Assembly (NCBI GenBank): GCA_019635435.1
Contig: JAHBZM010000001.1
Span: forward strand, 744,001-808,000
Origin: Ramlibacter sp.
GTDB taxonomy: Bacteria; Pseudomonadota; Gammaproteobacteria; Burkholderiales; Burkholderiaceae_C
DNA length: 64,000 nt
Reading direction: 5' to 3'
Made by a program: the position numbers and the translations under genes. Below the pieces are notes generated by a model, which worked only from the letters and a program-made list of their open reading frames with translations, was not told the origin of the DNA and searched no databases. Below, piece after piece: positions 54,453 to 63,537 of this stretch; the stretch's first letter is position 1, and each line of letters starts with the position of its first letter.

Positions 54453-56183
54453 ATGAAGATGCGTTACACGGCGCTGGCGTTGGCCGCGGCAATGGTTGCC
54501 GGACACGGCGCCTGGGCGGGCGAACCGGAAGCCAAGAAGTGGATCGATGCGGAATTCCAGCCCTCGACCCTGTCCAAGGACAAGCAGATGGCCGAGATGA
54601 AATGGTTCATCGACGCGGCGAAGAAGCTGCAGGCCAAGGGCGTGAAGGAAATTTCGGTGGTTTCAGAAACCATCACCACGCATGAGTACGAGAGCAAGAC
54701 GCTGGCCAAGGCGTTTGAGGAGATCACGGGCATCAAGGTCAAGCACGACATCATCCAGGAAGGTGACGTGGTGGAGAAGCTGCAGACCTCCATGCAGTCG
54801 GGCAAGTCGATCTATGACGGCTGGATCAGCGACTCCGACCTGATCGGGACCCACTACCGCTACGGCAAGATCATGGCCCTGTCCGACTACATGACGGGAG
54901 CGGGCAAGGAGTTCACCAACCCCGGCCTGGACGTCAAGGACTTCATTGGCACCAGCTTCACCACCGCCCCGGACGGCAAGCTCTACCAGCTGCCCGACCA
55001 GCAATTTGCCAACCTGTACTGGTTTCGCGCCGACCTGTTTGCGCGACAGGACCTCAAGGACAAATTCAAGGCCAAGTATGGCTATGACCTTGGCGTGCCG
55101 CTCAACTGGAGTGCCTACGAGGACATCGCCGCGTTCTTCAGTGAAGACGTGAAGAACATCGACGGCAAGCCGATCTATGGCCACATGGACTACGGCAAGA
55201 AGGATCCCTCGCTGGGTTGGCGCTTCACCGACGCCTGGCTGTCCATGGCGGGAACCGCCGACATCGGCATCCCCAACGGCATGCCGGTGGATGAATGGGG
55301 CATTCGCGTCGCCGCTGACAAGTGCACGCCAGTCGGGGCGTCGGTGTCACGCGGTGGTGCAACCAATTCTCCGGCCGCTGTGTATGCGCTGACCAAGTAT
55401 GTGGACTGGATGAAGAAGTACGCGCCCAAGGAAGCCAGTGGCATGACCTTTGGCGAGGCTGGCCCGGTGCCCGCCCAGGGGCAGATTGCGCAGCAGATCT
55501 TCTGGTACACCGCATTCACAGCCGACATGGTCAAGCCGGGGCTGCCCGTGGTCAACGCCGATGGCACGCCGAAATGGCGCATGGCCCCGGGTCCGAACGG
55601 CCCCTACTGGAAGCAGGGCATGCAAAACGGCTACCAGGACGTGGGCTCGTGGACCTTCTTCAAGGACCACGATGCCAACAAGACCGCCGCGGCCTGGCTC
55701 TACGCTCAGTTCGTCACCAGCAAGACCGTGTCGGCCAAGAAGTCGGCCGTGGGTCTGACTTTCATCCGCGAAAGCGACATCCAGCACGACTACTTCACGC
55801 AGAACGCCAAGAAATTCGGCGGCCTGATCGAGTTCTACCGCAGCCCCGCGCGCGTGGCCTGGACGCCGACCGGCACCAATGTGCCGGACTACCCGAAACT
55901 GGCGCAACTGTGGTGGAAGAACGTGGCGGTTGCCGTGACGGGTGAAAAGACCCCGCAGGCTGCCATGGACAACCTGGCCGAGGAGATGGACCAGGTGATG
56001 GCACGGCTTGAGCGCGCGGGCATGGCGCGGTGCGCTCCCAAGCTCAACAAGAAGGAAGACCCCAAGAAGTGGTTGAGCGACAAGGGCGCGCCGTGGGCCA
56101 AGTTGGCGAACGAAAAGCCCAAGGGCGAGACCATCGCTTACGATACCCTGCTGAATGCGTGGAAAGCTGGCAAGGTGCGTTGA
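54453..56183 (+). CDS. glpV: Glycerol ABC transporter solute-binding protein GlpV
   Basis: The protein has 576 residues, large for a binding protein. A signal peptide ends near GAWAGEP. The mature protein is an extracellular solute-binding protein of family 1 with WFRADLFARQDLKDKFKAKY and PNGPYWKQGMQNGYQDVGSW. It captures glycerol in the periplasm and delivers it to GlpPQ. AGGAGAC at 54441-54447 fixes the ATG. The 92-base gap from glpU contains CCCCGGGG-type GC-rich palindromes (around 54397 and 54421). Confidence 0.92.
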   Translation: MKMRYTALALAAAMVAGHGAWAGEPEAKKWIDAEFQPSTLSKDKQMAEMKWFIDAAKKLQAKGVKEISVVSETITTHEYESKTLAKAFEEITGIKVKHDIIQEGDVVEKLQTSMQSGKSIYDGWISDSDLIGTHYRYGKIMALSDYMTGAGKEFTNPGLDVKDFIGTSFTTAPDGKLYQLPDQQFANLYWFRADLFARQDLKDKFKAKYGYDLGVPLNWSAYEDIAAFFSEDVKNIDGKPIYGHMDYGKKDPSLGWRFTDAWLSMAGTADIGIPNGMPVDEWGIRVAADKCTPVGASVSRGGATNSPAAVYALTKYVDWMKKYAPKEASGMTFGEAGPVPAQGQIAQQIFWYTAFTADMVKPGLPVVNADGTPKWRMAPGPNGPYWKQGMQNGYQDVGSWTFFKDHDANKTAAAWLYAQFVTSKTVSAKKSAVGLTFIRESDIQHDYFTQNAKKFGGLIEFYRSPARVAWTPTGTNVPDYPKLAQLWWKNVAVAVTGEKTPQAAMDNLAEEMDQVMARLERAGMARCAPKLNKKEDPKKWLSDKGAPWAKLANEKPKGETIAYDTLLNAWKAGKVR

Positions 56184-56190
56184 GGCAGGA

Positions 56191-56244
56191 GCATGAAACC
56201 TCGTGTTTCATGCCTGGCCGTGTGCGCGAGTCCCGCACACGGCC
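56191..56244 (+). other. Double hairpin between glpV and glpD
   Basis: GCATGAAAC/GTTTCATGC (56191-56213) and GGCCGTGTGCG/CGCACACGGCC (56216-56244) form two strong adjacent stems eight bases after the glpV stop. No T-run follows, so full termination is unlikely. They may protect the upstream mRNA from exonucleases or partly reduce read-through, giving the highly expressed binding protein more mRNA than glpD. Confidence 0.6.
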
Positions 56245-56311
56245 ATCAATTCTCGAAGCAACAGGCGCTGGGCACGGGCCGCGGCGTCGCTAACGTCGAA
56301 GTACCTCATTG

Positions 56312-57907
56312 ATGTCGATTGACTCATCTCCCCGGCCCACCAGCAGGCGGGATCTGATGGCGCGGCTGGCGGCGCCGGTCCGCTACGACATGGCCATCAT
56401 CGGTGGAGGCGCCACCGGCCTGGGTGTGGCGCTGGACGCGGCCACGCGGGGACTGAGCGTGGTTCTGGTCGAGTCCCATGACTTTGCCAAGGGCACATCG
56501 TCGCGTGCGACCAAGCTGGTGCACGGCGGGGTGCGCTACCTCGCCCAGGGCAACATCGCGCTGGTGCGCGAGGCCCTGCACGAGCGCACCACCTTGCTGC
56601 GCAACGCGCCTCACCTGGCGCAACGCCTGCCGTTCGTGATGCCGTCCTACAAGCTGTGGGAAACGCCCTTTTATGGGGTGGGCCTCAAGATGTACGACGC
56701 CCTGGCAGGCTCCGCCGGACTGGGGGCGACAGAATTCCTGGGTCGCGAAAAGACGCTGGCGCTGCTGCCCAATGCCCAGGCGGACGGCCTCAAGGGCGGC
56801 GTGAAGTACTGGGATGGCCAGTTCAATGATGCGCGCCTGGCGCTGGCGCTGGCGCGCACGGCCGCCTTGCACGGGGCGTTGCTGGTGAACTACTGTGCCG
56901 CCACGGGGCTGATCCACCAGGACGGCAAGGTGGCCGGGCTGGTTTGCGAGGACCGCGCCAGCGGGCAGTCCTTCAATCTCCAGGCGGGGTGTGTGGTCAA
57001 TGCGACCGGCGTCTGGGTGGACGAGATTCGCGGCAAGGATGGCGACGCCACCGGCCGCGCCGCCCGCCCCATCGTGGCGCCAAGCCAGGGGGTGCACCTC
57101 GTGGTGGACCGCGAGTTCCTGCCGGGCGATCACGCGCTGATGGTGCCCAAAACGGCTGACGGCAGGGTGTTGTTCGGTGTGCCCTGGCTGGGCAAGGTCA
57201 TCCTGGGCACCACCGACACCCCCCGGCATGATCTGGCGCGGGAGCCTTCGCCTTTTCGCGAGGAGGTTGATTTCATACTGGGGGAGTCGGCGCGGTACCT
57301 GGCGCGCGCGCCGCGCCGGCAGGACGTCAGAAGTGTCTGGGTGGGGTTGCGTCCGCTGGTGAAGCCGCCCGATGATGACGGTGAAAACACCAAGGGCCTG
57401 AGCCGGGAGCACACGGTGCTGGTCAGCCGCAGTGGGCTGGTGACCGTCACAGGGGGCAAATGGACCACTTACCGGGCCATGGCTGAAGATGTTCTGCAGA
57501 AATGTCTGGACAAGGGCCTGATCAAGGCCTCTGCGGCGGGAGTGACCACCAACTTGACCCTGATCGGTGCCGAGGTTCCCTCGGCGGGTGGTCCCCGCAT
57601 CTGCGACGAGCCCGGTTTGCATTCCTACGGATCGGAATCGTCGCGGGTGATTGCATTGCCCGGCAGCGGCCATTCGCTGGGAGGAGGCCTGACGGAGGCC
57701 ATGGTTCGCTTTGCCGCCCAGTATGAGTATGCGCTCACTGTAGAAGATATTCTGGCCAGGCGGTCCCGCCTTCTGTTTCTCGACGCCCGTCTTGCCGCCT
57801 CCCTGGCGCCAGAAGTGGGGCGCCTGTTGCAGGAGGAAACCGGCCTTGATCCCCAGACGCAAGCCTTCGTCGCCCTGGCGCAGCACTATCTACAGTTGCC
57901 AGGCTGA
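56312..57907 (+). CDS. glpD: Aerobic glycerol-3-phosphate dehydrogenase
   Basis: The protein has 531 residues. The N-terminal FAD fold DMAIIGGGATGLGVALDAATR and the GTSSRATKLVHGGVRYLAQG segment are typical of GlpD. It oxidises glycerol-3-phosphate to dihydroxyacetone phosphate and feeds electrons to quinones at the membrane. ATG 56312 is used; a TTG three bases upstream is possible. It closes the glp locus and stands directly before the ribosomal spc operon. Confidence 0.95.
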   Translation: MSIDSSPRPTSRRDLMARLAAPVRYDMAIIGGGATGLGVALDAATRGLSVVLVESHDFAKGTSSRATKLVHGGVRYLAQGNIALVREALHERTTLLRNAPHLAQRLPFVMPSYKLWETPFYGVGLKMYDALAGSAGLGATEFLGREKTLALLPNAQADGLKGGVKYWDGQFNDARLALALARTAALHGALLVNYCAATGLIHQDGKVAGLVCEDRASGQSFNLQAGCVVNATGVWVDEIRGKDGDATGRAARPIVAPSQGVHLVVDREFLPGDHALMVPKTADGRVLFGVPWLGKVILGTTDTPRHDLAREPSPFREEVDFILGESARYLARAPRRQDVRSVWVGLRPLVKPPDDDGENTKGLSREHTVLVSRSGLVTVTGGKWTTYRAMAEDVLQKCLDKGLIKASAAGVTTNLTLIGAEVPSAGGPRICDEPGLHSYGSESSRVIALPGSGHSLGGGLTEAMVRFAAQYEYALTVEDILARRSRLLFLDARLAASLAPEVGRLLQEETGLDPQTQAFVALAQHYLQLPG

Positions 57908-57913
57908 AGGCAT

Positions 57914-57942
57914 TTGACAAGCAATTCAGGGTTTGCCATAAT
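57914..57942 (+). promoter_or_regulatory. Sigma-70 promoter of the spc ribosomal operon
   Basis: TTGACA (57914-57919) and CATAAT (57937-57942) with a 17-base spacer form a near-perfect promoter. It starts seven bases after glpD and leads to rplN. Confidence 0.88.
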
Positions 57943-58114
57943 CGCGGGCTGCGCTCAAAAAGCGCGGGGAAAGTTCAATTGAACTTCCAGCTCCGCCCAG
58001 CGGAAGCGCCATGAATGGTTTGTGGCGTGGACGACGGGCCCAAGACTGACCGGTGGTGTGCGGTGGCCTCGTGGCCCGCCAAAGACCCCTGGTGCAAGTT
58101 GGGAATATTGAAAA
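57943..58114 (+). promoter_or_regulatory. Leader of the spc operon
   Basis: This 172-base leader lies between the promoter and rplN. It contains the hairpin GCGCTCAAAAAGCGC (57951-57965) and the perfect 16-base palindrome AAGTTCAATTGAACTT (57971-57986). Such structured leaders can carry growth control, but no known ribosomal-protein binding site was recognised. The ribosome site before rplN is weak (GGGAATATTGAAAA). Confidence 0.5.
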
Positions 58115-58483
58115 ATGATCCAGACTGAATCCCGGCTCGAAGTCGCCGACAACACCGGTGCAAAGTCCGTTCTTTGCATCAAGGTGCTCGGCGGTTCCAA
58201 GCGTCGCTACGCCAGCGTGGGCGACATCATCAAGGTGAGCATCAAGGAAGCCGCTCCGCGTGGCCGCGTCAAAAAGGGCGAGGTCTACAGCGCAGTGGTG
58301 GTCCGCACCGCCAAGGGCATCCGCCGTGGCGATGGCTCGCTGGTCAAGTTCGACGGCAATGCCGCCGTGCTGCTCAATAACAAGCTGGAGCCCATTGGCA
58401 CCCGCATCTTCGGCCCGGTGACGCGTGAACTGCGCACCGAGAAGTTCATGAAGATCGTGTCCCTGGCTCCTGAAGTTCTGTAA
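58115..58483 (+). CDS. rplN: Ribosomal protein uL14
   Basis: The protein has 122 residues, the normal length. MIQTESRLEVADNTGAKSVL and RGDGSLVKFDGNAAVLLNN are characteristic. It binds 23S rRNA near the factor-binding interface of the 50S subunit. In most bacteria rplN follows rpsQ of the S10 operon; here it follows glpD and its own promoter. Confidence 0.98.
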   Translation: MIQTESRLEVADNTGAKSVLCIKVLGGSKRRYASVGDIIKVSIKEAAPRGRVKKGEVYSAVVVRTAKGIRRGDGSLVKFDGNAAVLLNNKLEPIGTRIFGPVTRELRTEKFMKIVSLAPEVL

Positions 58484-58492
58484 GGACGCGTC

Positions 58493-58810
58493 ATGAACAA
58501 GATTCGCAAAGGCGACGAAGTCATCGTGCTCGCGGGCCGTGACAAGGGCAAGCGTGGCAAGGTCACGTTGCGCAAGGACGACTCCCACGTGCTGGTCGAG
58601 GGTATCAATCTGGTGAAGAAACACACCAAGCCCAACCCCCTCAAGGGCACCACCGGCGGCATCGTTGAAAAGGCCATGCCGATTCACCAGTCCAACGTGG
58701 CGATCTATAACGCGTCGACCGGCAAGGCTGACCGCGTGGGCATCAAGGTCGATGGTGACAAGCGCGTTCGCGTTTTCAAGTCCAGCGGCGAAGAAATCAA
58801 GGTGGCATGA
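58493..58810 (+). CDS. rplX: Ribosomal protein uL24
   Basis: The protein has 105 residues, starting MNKIRKGDEVIVLAGRDKGK with the KOW motif. It is an early assembly initiator of the 50S subunit. It starts nine bases after rplN, and its stop (TGA) overlaps the ATGACC preceding rplE. Confidence 0.98.
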   Translation: MNKIRKGDEVIVLAGRDKGKRGKVTLRKDDSHVLVEGINLVKKHTKPNPLKGTTGGIVEKAMPIHQSNVAIYNASTGKADRVGIKVDGDKRVRVFKSSGEEIKVA

Positions 58811-58812
58811 CC

Positions 58813-59352
58813 ATGGCACGACTGCAACAACATTACCGCGAGAAGGTGGCTCCCGAGCTGACCGCCAAATTTGGCTACAAGTCTCCGATGGAAGTGCCCC
58901 GTCTGACCAAGATCACCCTGAACATGGGTGTGTCCGAAGCGGTTGCCGACAAGAAGGTCATGGACAACGCGGTGGCCGATCTGACCAAGATCGCCGGGCA
59001 AAAGCCGGTGGTGACCAAGGCCAAGAAGGCAATCGCCGGGTTCAAGATCCGTGAAGGCCAGGCCATTGGCTGCATGGTCACGCTGCGTGGCGTGCAGATG
59101 TACGAATTCCTGGACCGCTTCGTGACCGTGGCGTTGCCGCGTGTTCGTGACTTCCGCGGCATTTCCGGTCGTGCGTTTGATGGTCGGGGCAACTACAACG
59201 TTGGCGTGAAAGAGCAAATCATCTTTCCCGAGATCGAGTACGACAAGGTCGACGCGTTGCGCGGCCTGAACATCAGCATCACCACCACGGCGAAAAACGA
59301 CGAAGAGTGCAAGGCGCTCCTCGCTGGTTTCCGCTTCCCGTTCAAGAACTGA
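58813..59352 (+). CDS. rplE: Ribosomal protein uL5
   Basis: The protein has 179 residues, the same length as in E. coli, starting MARLQQHYREKVAPELTAKF. An ATG six bases upstream (58807) overlapping the rplX stop is also possible; 58813 is chosen for family length and better ribosome spacing. It binds 5S rRNA. Confidence 0.96.
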   Translation: MARLQQHYREKVAPELTAKFGYKSPMEVPRLTKITLNMGVSEAVADKKVMDNAVADLTKIAGQKPVVTKAKKAIAGFKIREGQAIGCMVTLRGVQMYEFLDRFVTVALPRVRDFRGISGRAFDGRGNYNVGVKEQIIFPEIEYDKVDALRGLNISITTTAKNDEECKALLAGFRFPFKN

Positions 59353-59360
59353 GGCGAACC

Positions 59361-59666
59361 ATGGCAAAAATGGCTCTGATCGAGCGCGAACTCAAGCGGG
59401 ACAAGCTGGTCGCCAAGTACGCGCAGAAGCATGCGGAACTGAAGGCGATTGCCCGTGATCCGAAAAAGAGCGACGAAGAGCGCGCTGCGGCCCGGCTGGG
59501 TCTGCAAAAGCTCCCGCGCAACGCGAACCCCACGCGTCAGCGTAACCGTTGCGAAATCACTGGCCGTCCGCGCGGCACCTTCCGTCAGTTCGGCCTTGCG
59601 CGCGCCAAGATCCGTGAAATGGCTTTCACCGGGGATATCCCCGGGGTCGTCAAGGCCAGCTGGTAA
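59361..59666 (+). CDS. rpsN: Ribosomal protein uS14
   Basis: The protein has 101 residues, starting MAKMALIERELKRDKLVAKY. It is the zinc-independent (C-minus) long form: only one cysteine (RNRCEITGRPRG), no CxxC pairs. It belongs to the 30S head. The longer frame starting upstream was rejected because it overlaps rplE. Confidence 0.97.
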   Translation: MAKMALIERELKRDKLVAKYAQKHAELKAIARDPKKSDEERAAARLGLQKLPRNANPTRQRNRCEITGRPRGTFRQFGLARAKIREMAFTGDIPGVVKASW

Positions 59667-59687
59667 GCCAGGCAGGAGAGATACAAC

Positions 59688-60083
59688 ATGAGCATGAGTG
59701 ATCCCATTGCCGACCTGCTGACCCGCATCCGCAACGCGCAGATGGTGGCCAAGCCCACGGTGTCGGTTCCGTCTTCCAAAGTGAAGGTGGCTATTGCCCA
59801 GGTCCTGAAGGACGAGGGTTACATCGACGGTTTTCAGGTCAAGACCGAATCCGGCAAGTCCGAACTCGAAATTGCCCTCAAGTACTACGCTGGTCGTCCG
59901 GTCATTGAGCGCATTGAGCGCGTCAGCCGCCCCGGTCTGCGCGTGTACAAGGGCCATGACGCCATTCCCCAGGTCATGAATGGCCTCGGCGTGGCGATCG
60001 TGACCACCCCCAAGGGGGTCATGACTGATCGCAAGGCGCGCGCTACCGGTGTCGGTGGCGAAGTGCTTTGCTACGTCGCCTAA
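59688..60083 (+). CDS. rpsH: Ribosomal protein uS8
   Basis: The protein has 131 residues, starting MSMSDPIADLLTRIRNAQ. The C-terminal VGGEVLCYVA is typical. It binds 16S rRNA helix 21 and in enterobacteria represses translation of the spc mRNA. AGGAGAG lies before the ATG. Confidence 0.98.
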   Translation: MSMSDPIADLLTRIRNAQMVAKPTVSVPSSKVKVAIAQVLKDEGYIDGFQVKTESGKSELEIALKYYAGRPVIERIERVSRPGLRVYKGHDAIPQVMNGLGVAIVTTPKGVMTDRKARATGVGGEVLCYVA

Positions 60084-60098
60084 GGGAAGGAGCAGAAA

Positions 60099-60632
60099 AT
60101 GTCCCGAGTAGGAAAAATGCCAGTCGCCGTCCCGCAAGGCGTGGATGTGTCGATCAAGGAAGACCAGATCAGTGTCAAGGGTTCGGGTGGCACATTGATG
60201 CTGGCCCAGAATGCACTGGTCAAGGTCGTGAACAAGGATGGCAAGCTCAGTTTTGAGCCGGCCAACGAGTCCCGTGAAGCCAACGCCATGAGTGGCACCA
60301 TGCGCCAGCTGGTCAACAACATGGTGGTGGGCGTGACCAAGGGCTTCGAGAAGAAGCTGAGCCTGATCGGCGTGGGTTACAAGGCCCAGGCCCAGGGCGC
60401 CAAGCTCAACCTCACGGTGGGCTACTCGCACCCCGTGAACAAGGACATGCCGGCTGGTATCACCGTGGCAACGCCGACTCCGACGGAAGTCGTGATCAAG
60501 GGTGCTGACCGTCAGCGCGTGGGCCAGGTGGCCGCTGAAATTCGTGCGATCCGACCGCCCGAGCCCTACAAGGGCAAGGGTATCCGCTATGCGGATGAGA
60601 AGATCACGATCAAAGAGACCAAGAAGAAGTAA
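60099..60632 (+). CDS. rplF: Ribosomal protein uL6
   Basis: The protein has 177 residues, starting MSRVGKMPVAVPQGVDVSI, and ends with the conserved EPYKGKGIRYADEKI segment plus a basic tail. It lies near the sarcin-ricin loop and the factor-binding site. Confidence 0.98.
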   Translation: MSRVGKMPVAVPQGVDVSIKEDQISVKGSGGTLMLAQNALVKVVNKDGKLSFEPANESREANAMSGTMRQLVNNMVVGVTKGFEKKLSLIGVGYKAQAQGAKLNLTVGYSHPVNKDMPAGITVATPTPTEVVIKGADRQRVGQVAAEIRAIRPPEPYKGKGIRYADEKITIKETKKK

Positions 60633-60643
60633 GGAGCTGCAAA

Positions 60644-61009
60644 ATGTTGACCAAAAAAGAGCAGCGTCTTCGCCGGTCCCGTCAGACCCGCATCCGCATC
60701 GCCACGCAAGGCGTTGCGCGCCTGACGGTGAATCGCACCAATCTGCATATTTATGCCAGCGTGATTTCTGGCGACGGCACCAAGGTGCTGGCCAGTGCCT
60801 CGACCGCAGAGGTCGATGTGCGCAAGTCGCTGGGCGGCGCCGGCAAGGGTGGCAACACGGCTGCAGCGCAGGCAATCGGCAAGCGCATTGCCGAAAAGGC
60901 CAAGGCGGCTGGCGTCGAGAAGGTTGCATTTGACCGCGCAGGTTTTGCGTACCACGGCCGCGTCAAGGCGCTGGCGGATGCGGCGCGCGAAGCGGGCCTG
61001 CAGTTCTAA
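60644..61009 (+). CDS. rplR: Ribosomal protein uL18
   Basis: The protein has 121 residues, starting MLTKKEQRLRRSRQTRIRIA. The C-terminal AFDRAGFAYHGRVKALADAA is the family signature. It binds 5S rRNA together with uL5. Confidence 0.98.
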   Translation: MLTKKEQRLRRSRQTRIRIATQGVARLTVNRTNLHIYASVISGDGTKVLASASTAEVDVRKSLGGAGKGGNTAAAQAIGKRIAEKAKAAGVEKVAFDRAGFAYHGRVKALADAAREAGLQF

Positions 61010-61027
61010 CGAACACGGAAACACATC

Positions 61028-61546
61028 ATGGCAAGAGTTCAGGCAAAAACCCAAGGTGACGGTCCCGAAGACGGGATGCGCGAGAAAATGATCGCGGTGA
61101 ACCGCGTGACCAAGGTGGTGAAGGGTGGCCGTATCCTCGGCTTCGCTGCGCTGACCGTGGTTGGCGACGGTGATGGCCGCGTGGGCATGGGCAAGGGCAA
61201 GTCCAAGGAAGTGCCGGCTGCGGTGCAGAAGGCCATGGAAGAGGCTCGCCGAAACATGACCAAGGTGTCGCTGAAGAACGGCACGATCCACCACAATGTG
61301 ACGGGTCATCATGGTGCGGCATTTGTGATGATGGCGCCGGCCCCCAAGGGCACGGGCATCATTGCGGGCGGCCCGATGCGGGCGGTTTTCGAGGTGATGG
61401 GCATTACCGACATCGTGGCGAAGAGCCATGGGTCGTCCAATCCTTACAACATGGTTCGCGCCACCTTTGACGCGCTGCGCAATTCCACGACTCCCTCGGA
61501 CGTGGCGGCCAAGCGTGGCAAGCAGCTCGAAGAAATCTTCGCCTGA
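61028..61546 (+). CDS. rpsE: Ribosomal protein uS5
   Basis: The protein has 172 residues. GRILGFAALTVVGDGDGRVG and GKGKSKEVPAAVQKAMEEAR are conserved, with the C-terminal NMVRATFDALRNS. It is a 30S protein important for decoding fidelity. Confidence 0.98.
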   Translation: MARVQAKTQGDGPEDGMREKMIAVNRVTKVVKGGRILGFAALTVVGDGDGRVGMGKGKSKEVPAAVQKAMEEARRNMTKVSLKNGTIHHNVTGHHGAAFVMMAPAPKGTGIIAGGPMRAVFEVMGITDIVAKSHGSSNPYNMVRATFDALRNSTTPSDVAAKRGKQLEEIFA

Positions 61547-61560
61547 ACTGGAGATCGAAG

Positions 61561-61743
61561 ATGACTACCCAACAAACTGTCAAGGTCCAGCTGGTTCGCA
61601 GCCCGATCGGGACCAAGGAATCGCACCGCGCCACCGTCCGTGGCCTGGGTCTGCGCAAGCTCAACAGCGTGAGCGAATTGCAGGACACGCCCGCCGTGCG
61701 CGGCATGATCAACAAGATCAGCTATCTGGTCAAAGTGCTCTAA
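61561..61743 (+). CDS. rpmD: Ribosomal protein uL30
   Basis: The protein has 60 residues, starting MTTQQTVKVQLVRSPIGTKE, with GLRKLNSVSELQDTPAVRGM as family signature. GGAGATCGA precedes the ATG. Confidence 0.97.
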   Translation: MTTQQTVKVQLVRSPIGTKESHRATVRGLGLRKLNSVSELQDTPAVRGMINKISYLVKVL

Positions 61744-61752
61744 AGGCTTCCC

Positions 61753-62184
61753 ATGGAACTCAACACTATCAAGCCGGCTGACGGCGCCAAGCACGCCAAG
61801 CGTCGCGTCGGTCGCGGCATTGGGTCTGGCCTGGGCAAGACTGCCGGGCGTGGCCACAAGGGTCAGAAATCCCGTTCCGGCGGCTTTCACAAGGTTGGCT
61901 TCGAAGGCGGGCAAATGCCGCTGCAGCGCCGCCTGCCGAAGCGGGGTTTCAAATCCCATCTGCTCAAGTTCAATGCCGAGGTGACACTGACGGCGCTCGA
62001 CAAGTTGGGTCTGGCCGAAGTCGACCTGCTTGCGCTGAAGCAAGCAGGGCTGGTGGGCGAGATTGCCAGGGTGGTCAAGGTCATCAAGGCTGGTGAAATC
62101 AAGACCGCCGTGAAACTGGTCGGGATTGGTGCGACGGCTGGTGCCAAGGCGGCCATTGAAGCCGCTGGCGGCTCGGTGGCTTGA
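61753..62184 (+). CDS. rplO: Ribosomal protein uL15
   Basis: The protein has 143 residues. The Gly/Arg/Lys-rich N-terminus KRRVGRGIGSGLGKTAGRGH and the segment GFEGGQMPLQRRLPKRGFKS are diagnostic. It starts nine bases after rpmD and precedes secY in the usual order. Confidence 0.98.
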   Translation: MELNTIKPADGAKHAKRRVGRGIGSGLGKTAGRGHKGQKSRSGGFHKVGFEGGQMPLQRRLPKRGFKSHLLKFNAEVTLTALDKLGLAEVDLLALKQAGLVGEIARVVKVIKAGEIKTAVKLVGIGATAGAKAAIEAAGGSVA

Positions 62185-62211
62185 GACTCCAGGAATTAGA
62201 GGACAGTACGA

Positions 62212-63531
62212 GTGGCAACTAGCCCCGCTTCCATGGCAAAAACCGGCAAGTTCGGCGACCTGCGTCGCCGGCTGGTTTTCCTGCTGCTTGCGCTCGTGGT
62301 TTACCGCGTTGGCGCGCACATTCCTGTACCTGGCATTGACCCGGGTCAGCTGCAGCAGCTTTTCAAAGGCCAGCAGGGCGGCATCCTGAGCCTGTTCAAC
62401 ATGTTCTCGGGCGGGGCGTTGTCGCGTTTTACCGTGTTCGCGCTGGGCATCATGCCGTACATTTCGGCGTCGATCATCATGCAGTTGCTCACCTATGTCG
62501 TTCCGACGTTTGAGCAACTGAAAAAGGAAGGCGAAGCCGGTCGCCGGAAGATCACGCAATACACGCGTTACGGAACCTTGGGCTTGGCGATTTTTCAGTC
62601 CCTCAGCATTGCCGTTGCACTTGAGAGTTCGGCGGGGCTTGTGCTGAATCCCGGCTTTGGATTTCGGATGACGGCGGCCGTCAGCTTGACGGCTGGGACC
62701 ATGTTTCTCATGTGGCTGGGGGAGCAGATCACCGAGCGCGGGCTGGGAAATGGAATCTCCATCCTGATTTTTGCCGGTATCGCCGCGGGATTGCCGAACG
62801 CGATAGGCGGGCTGCTGGAACTGGTTCGCACGGGTGCGATGAGCATTCTCGTCGCGGTATTCATCGTTGCGGTTGTGATGCTGGTGACCTACTTCGTCGT
62901 GTTTGTGGAGCGTGGGCAGCGCAAGATTCTGGTCAATTACGCCCGACGCCAGGTTGGAAACAAGGTCTATGGCGGGCAGTCGTCTCATCTTCCGCTGAAG
63001 CTGAACATGGCCGGTGTGATTCCGCCGATCTTCGCTTCGTCGATCATCTTGTTGCCGGCGACCGTGGTGAACTGGTTCTCCACGGGTGATGCCATGCGGT
63101 GGCTCAAGGACTTTGCGGGTATGCTGACACCGGGCCAGCCGATCTATGTTCTTCTGTATGCCAGTGCCATTGTGTTCTTCTGCTTTTTCTATACGGCCCT
63201 GGTGTTCAACAGCCGTGAAACGGCCGATAACCTTAAAAAGAGTGGCGCTTTCATTCCGGGTATTAGGCCGGGTGAGCAAACCGCCCGTTATATCGACAAG
63301 ATTCTGGTTCGACTGACTTTGGCGGGCGCGGTGTACATCACCTTCGTCTGTTTGCTGCCGGAGTTCCTGATTCTGAAATACAACGTCCCGTTCTACTTTG
63401 GTGGAACTTCGTTGCTGATCATTGTGGTGGTGACCATGGATTTCATGGCACAGGTGCAGAACTACATGATGTCCCAGCAATATGAGTCGCTTCTGAAGAA
63501 GGCCAATTTCAAGACATCACTCGGTGGTTGA
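62212..63531 (+). CDS. secY: Protein translocase subunit SecY
   Basis: The protein has 439 residues with ten membrane helices. It forms the central channel of the Sec translocon. GKFGDLRRRLVFLLLALVVY and ALGIMPYISASIIMQLLTYV are typical. The start is GTG at 62212 (GTGGCAACT), giving MATSPASMAKTGKFGD; ATG 62233 would give MAKTGKFGD. GAGGA lies at about 62199. Confidence 0.97.
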   Translation: MATSPASMAKTGKFGDLRRRLVFLLLALVVYRVGAHIPVPGIDPGQLQQLFKGQQGGILSLFNMFSGGALSRFTVFALGIMPYISASIIMQLLTYVVPTFEQLKKEGEAGRRKITQYTRYGTLGLAIFQSLSIAVALESSAGLVLNPGFGFRMTAAVSLTAGTMFLMWLGEQITERGLGNGISILIFAGIAAGLPNAIGGLLELVRTGAMSILVAVFIVAVVMLVTYFVVFVERGQRKILVNYARRQVGNKVYGGQSSHLPLKLNMAGVIPPIFASSIILLPATVVNWFSTGDAMRWLKDFAGMLTPGQPIYVLLYASAIVFFCFFYTALVFNSRETADNLKKSGAFIPGIRPGEQTARYIDKILVRLTLAGAVYITFVCLLPEFLILKYNVPFYFGGTSLLIIVVVTMDFMAQVQNYMMSQQYESLLKKANFKTSLGG

Positions 63532-63537
63532 GGCGGC

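Noticed and set aside
61444..63480. A 678-codon minus-strand frame over secY and rplO
   Set aside because: Antisense to conserved ribosomal and sec genes; low-complexity composition and no family features.
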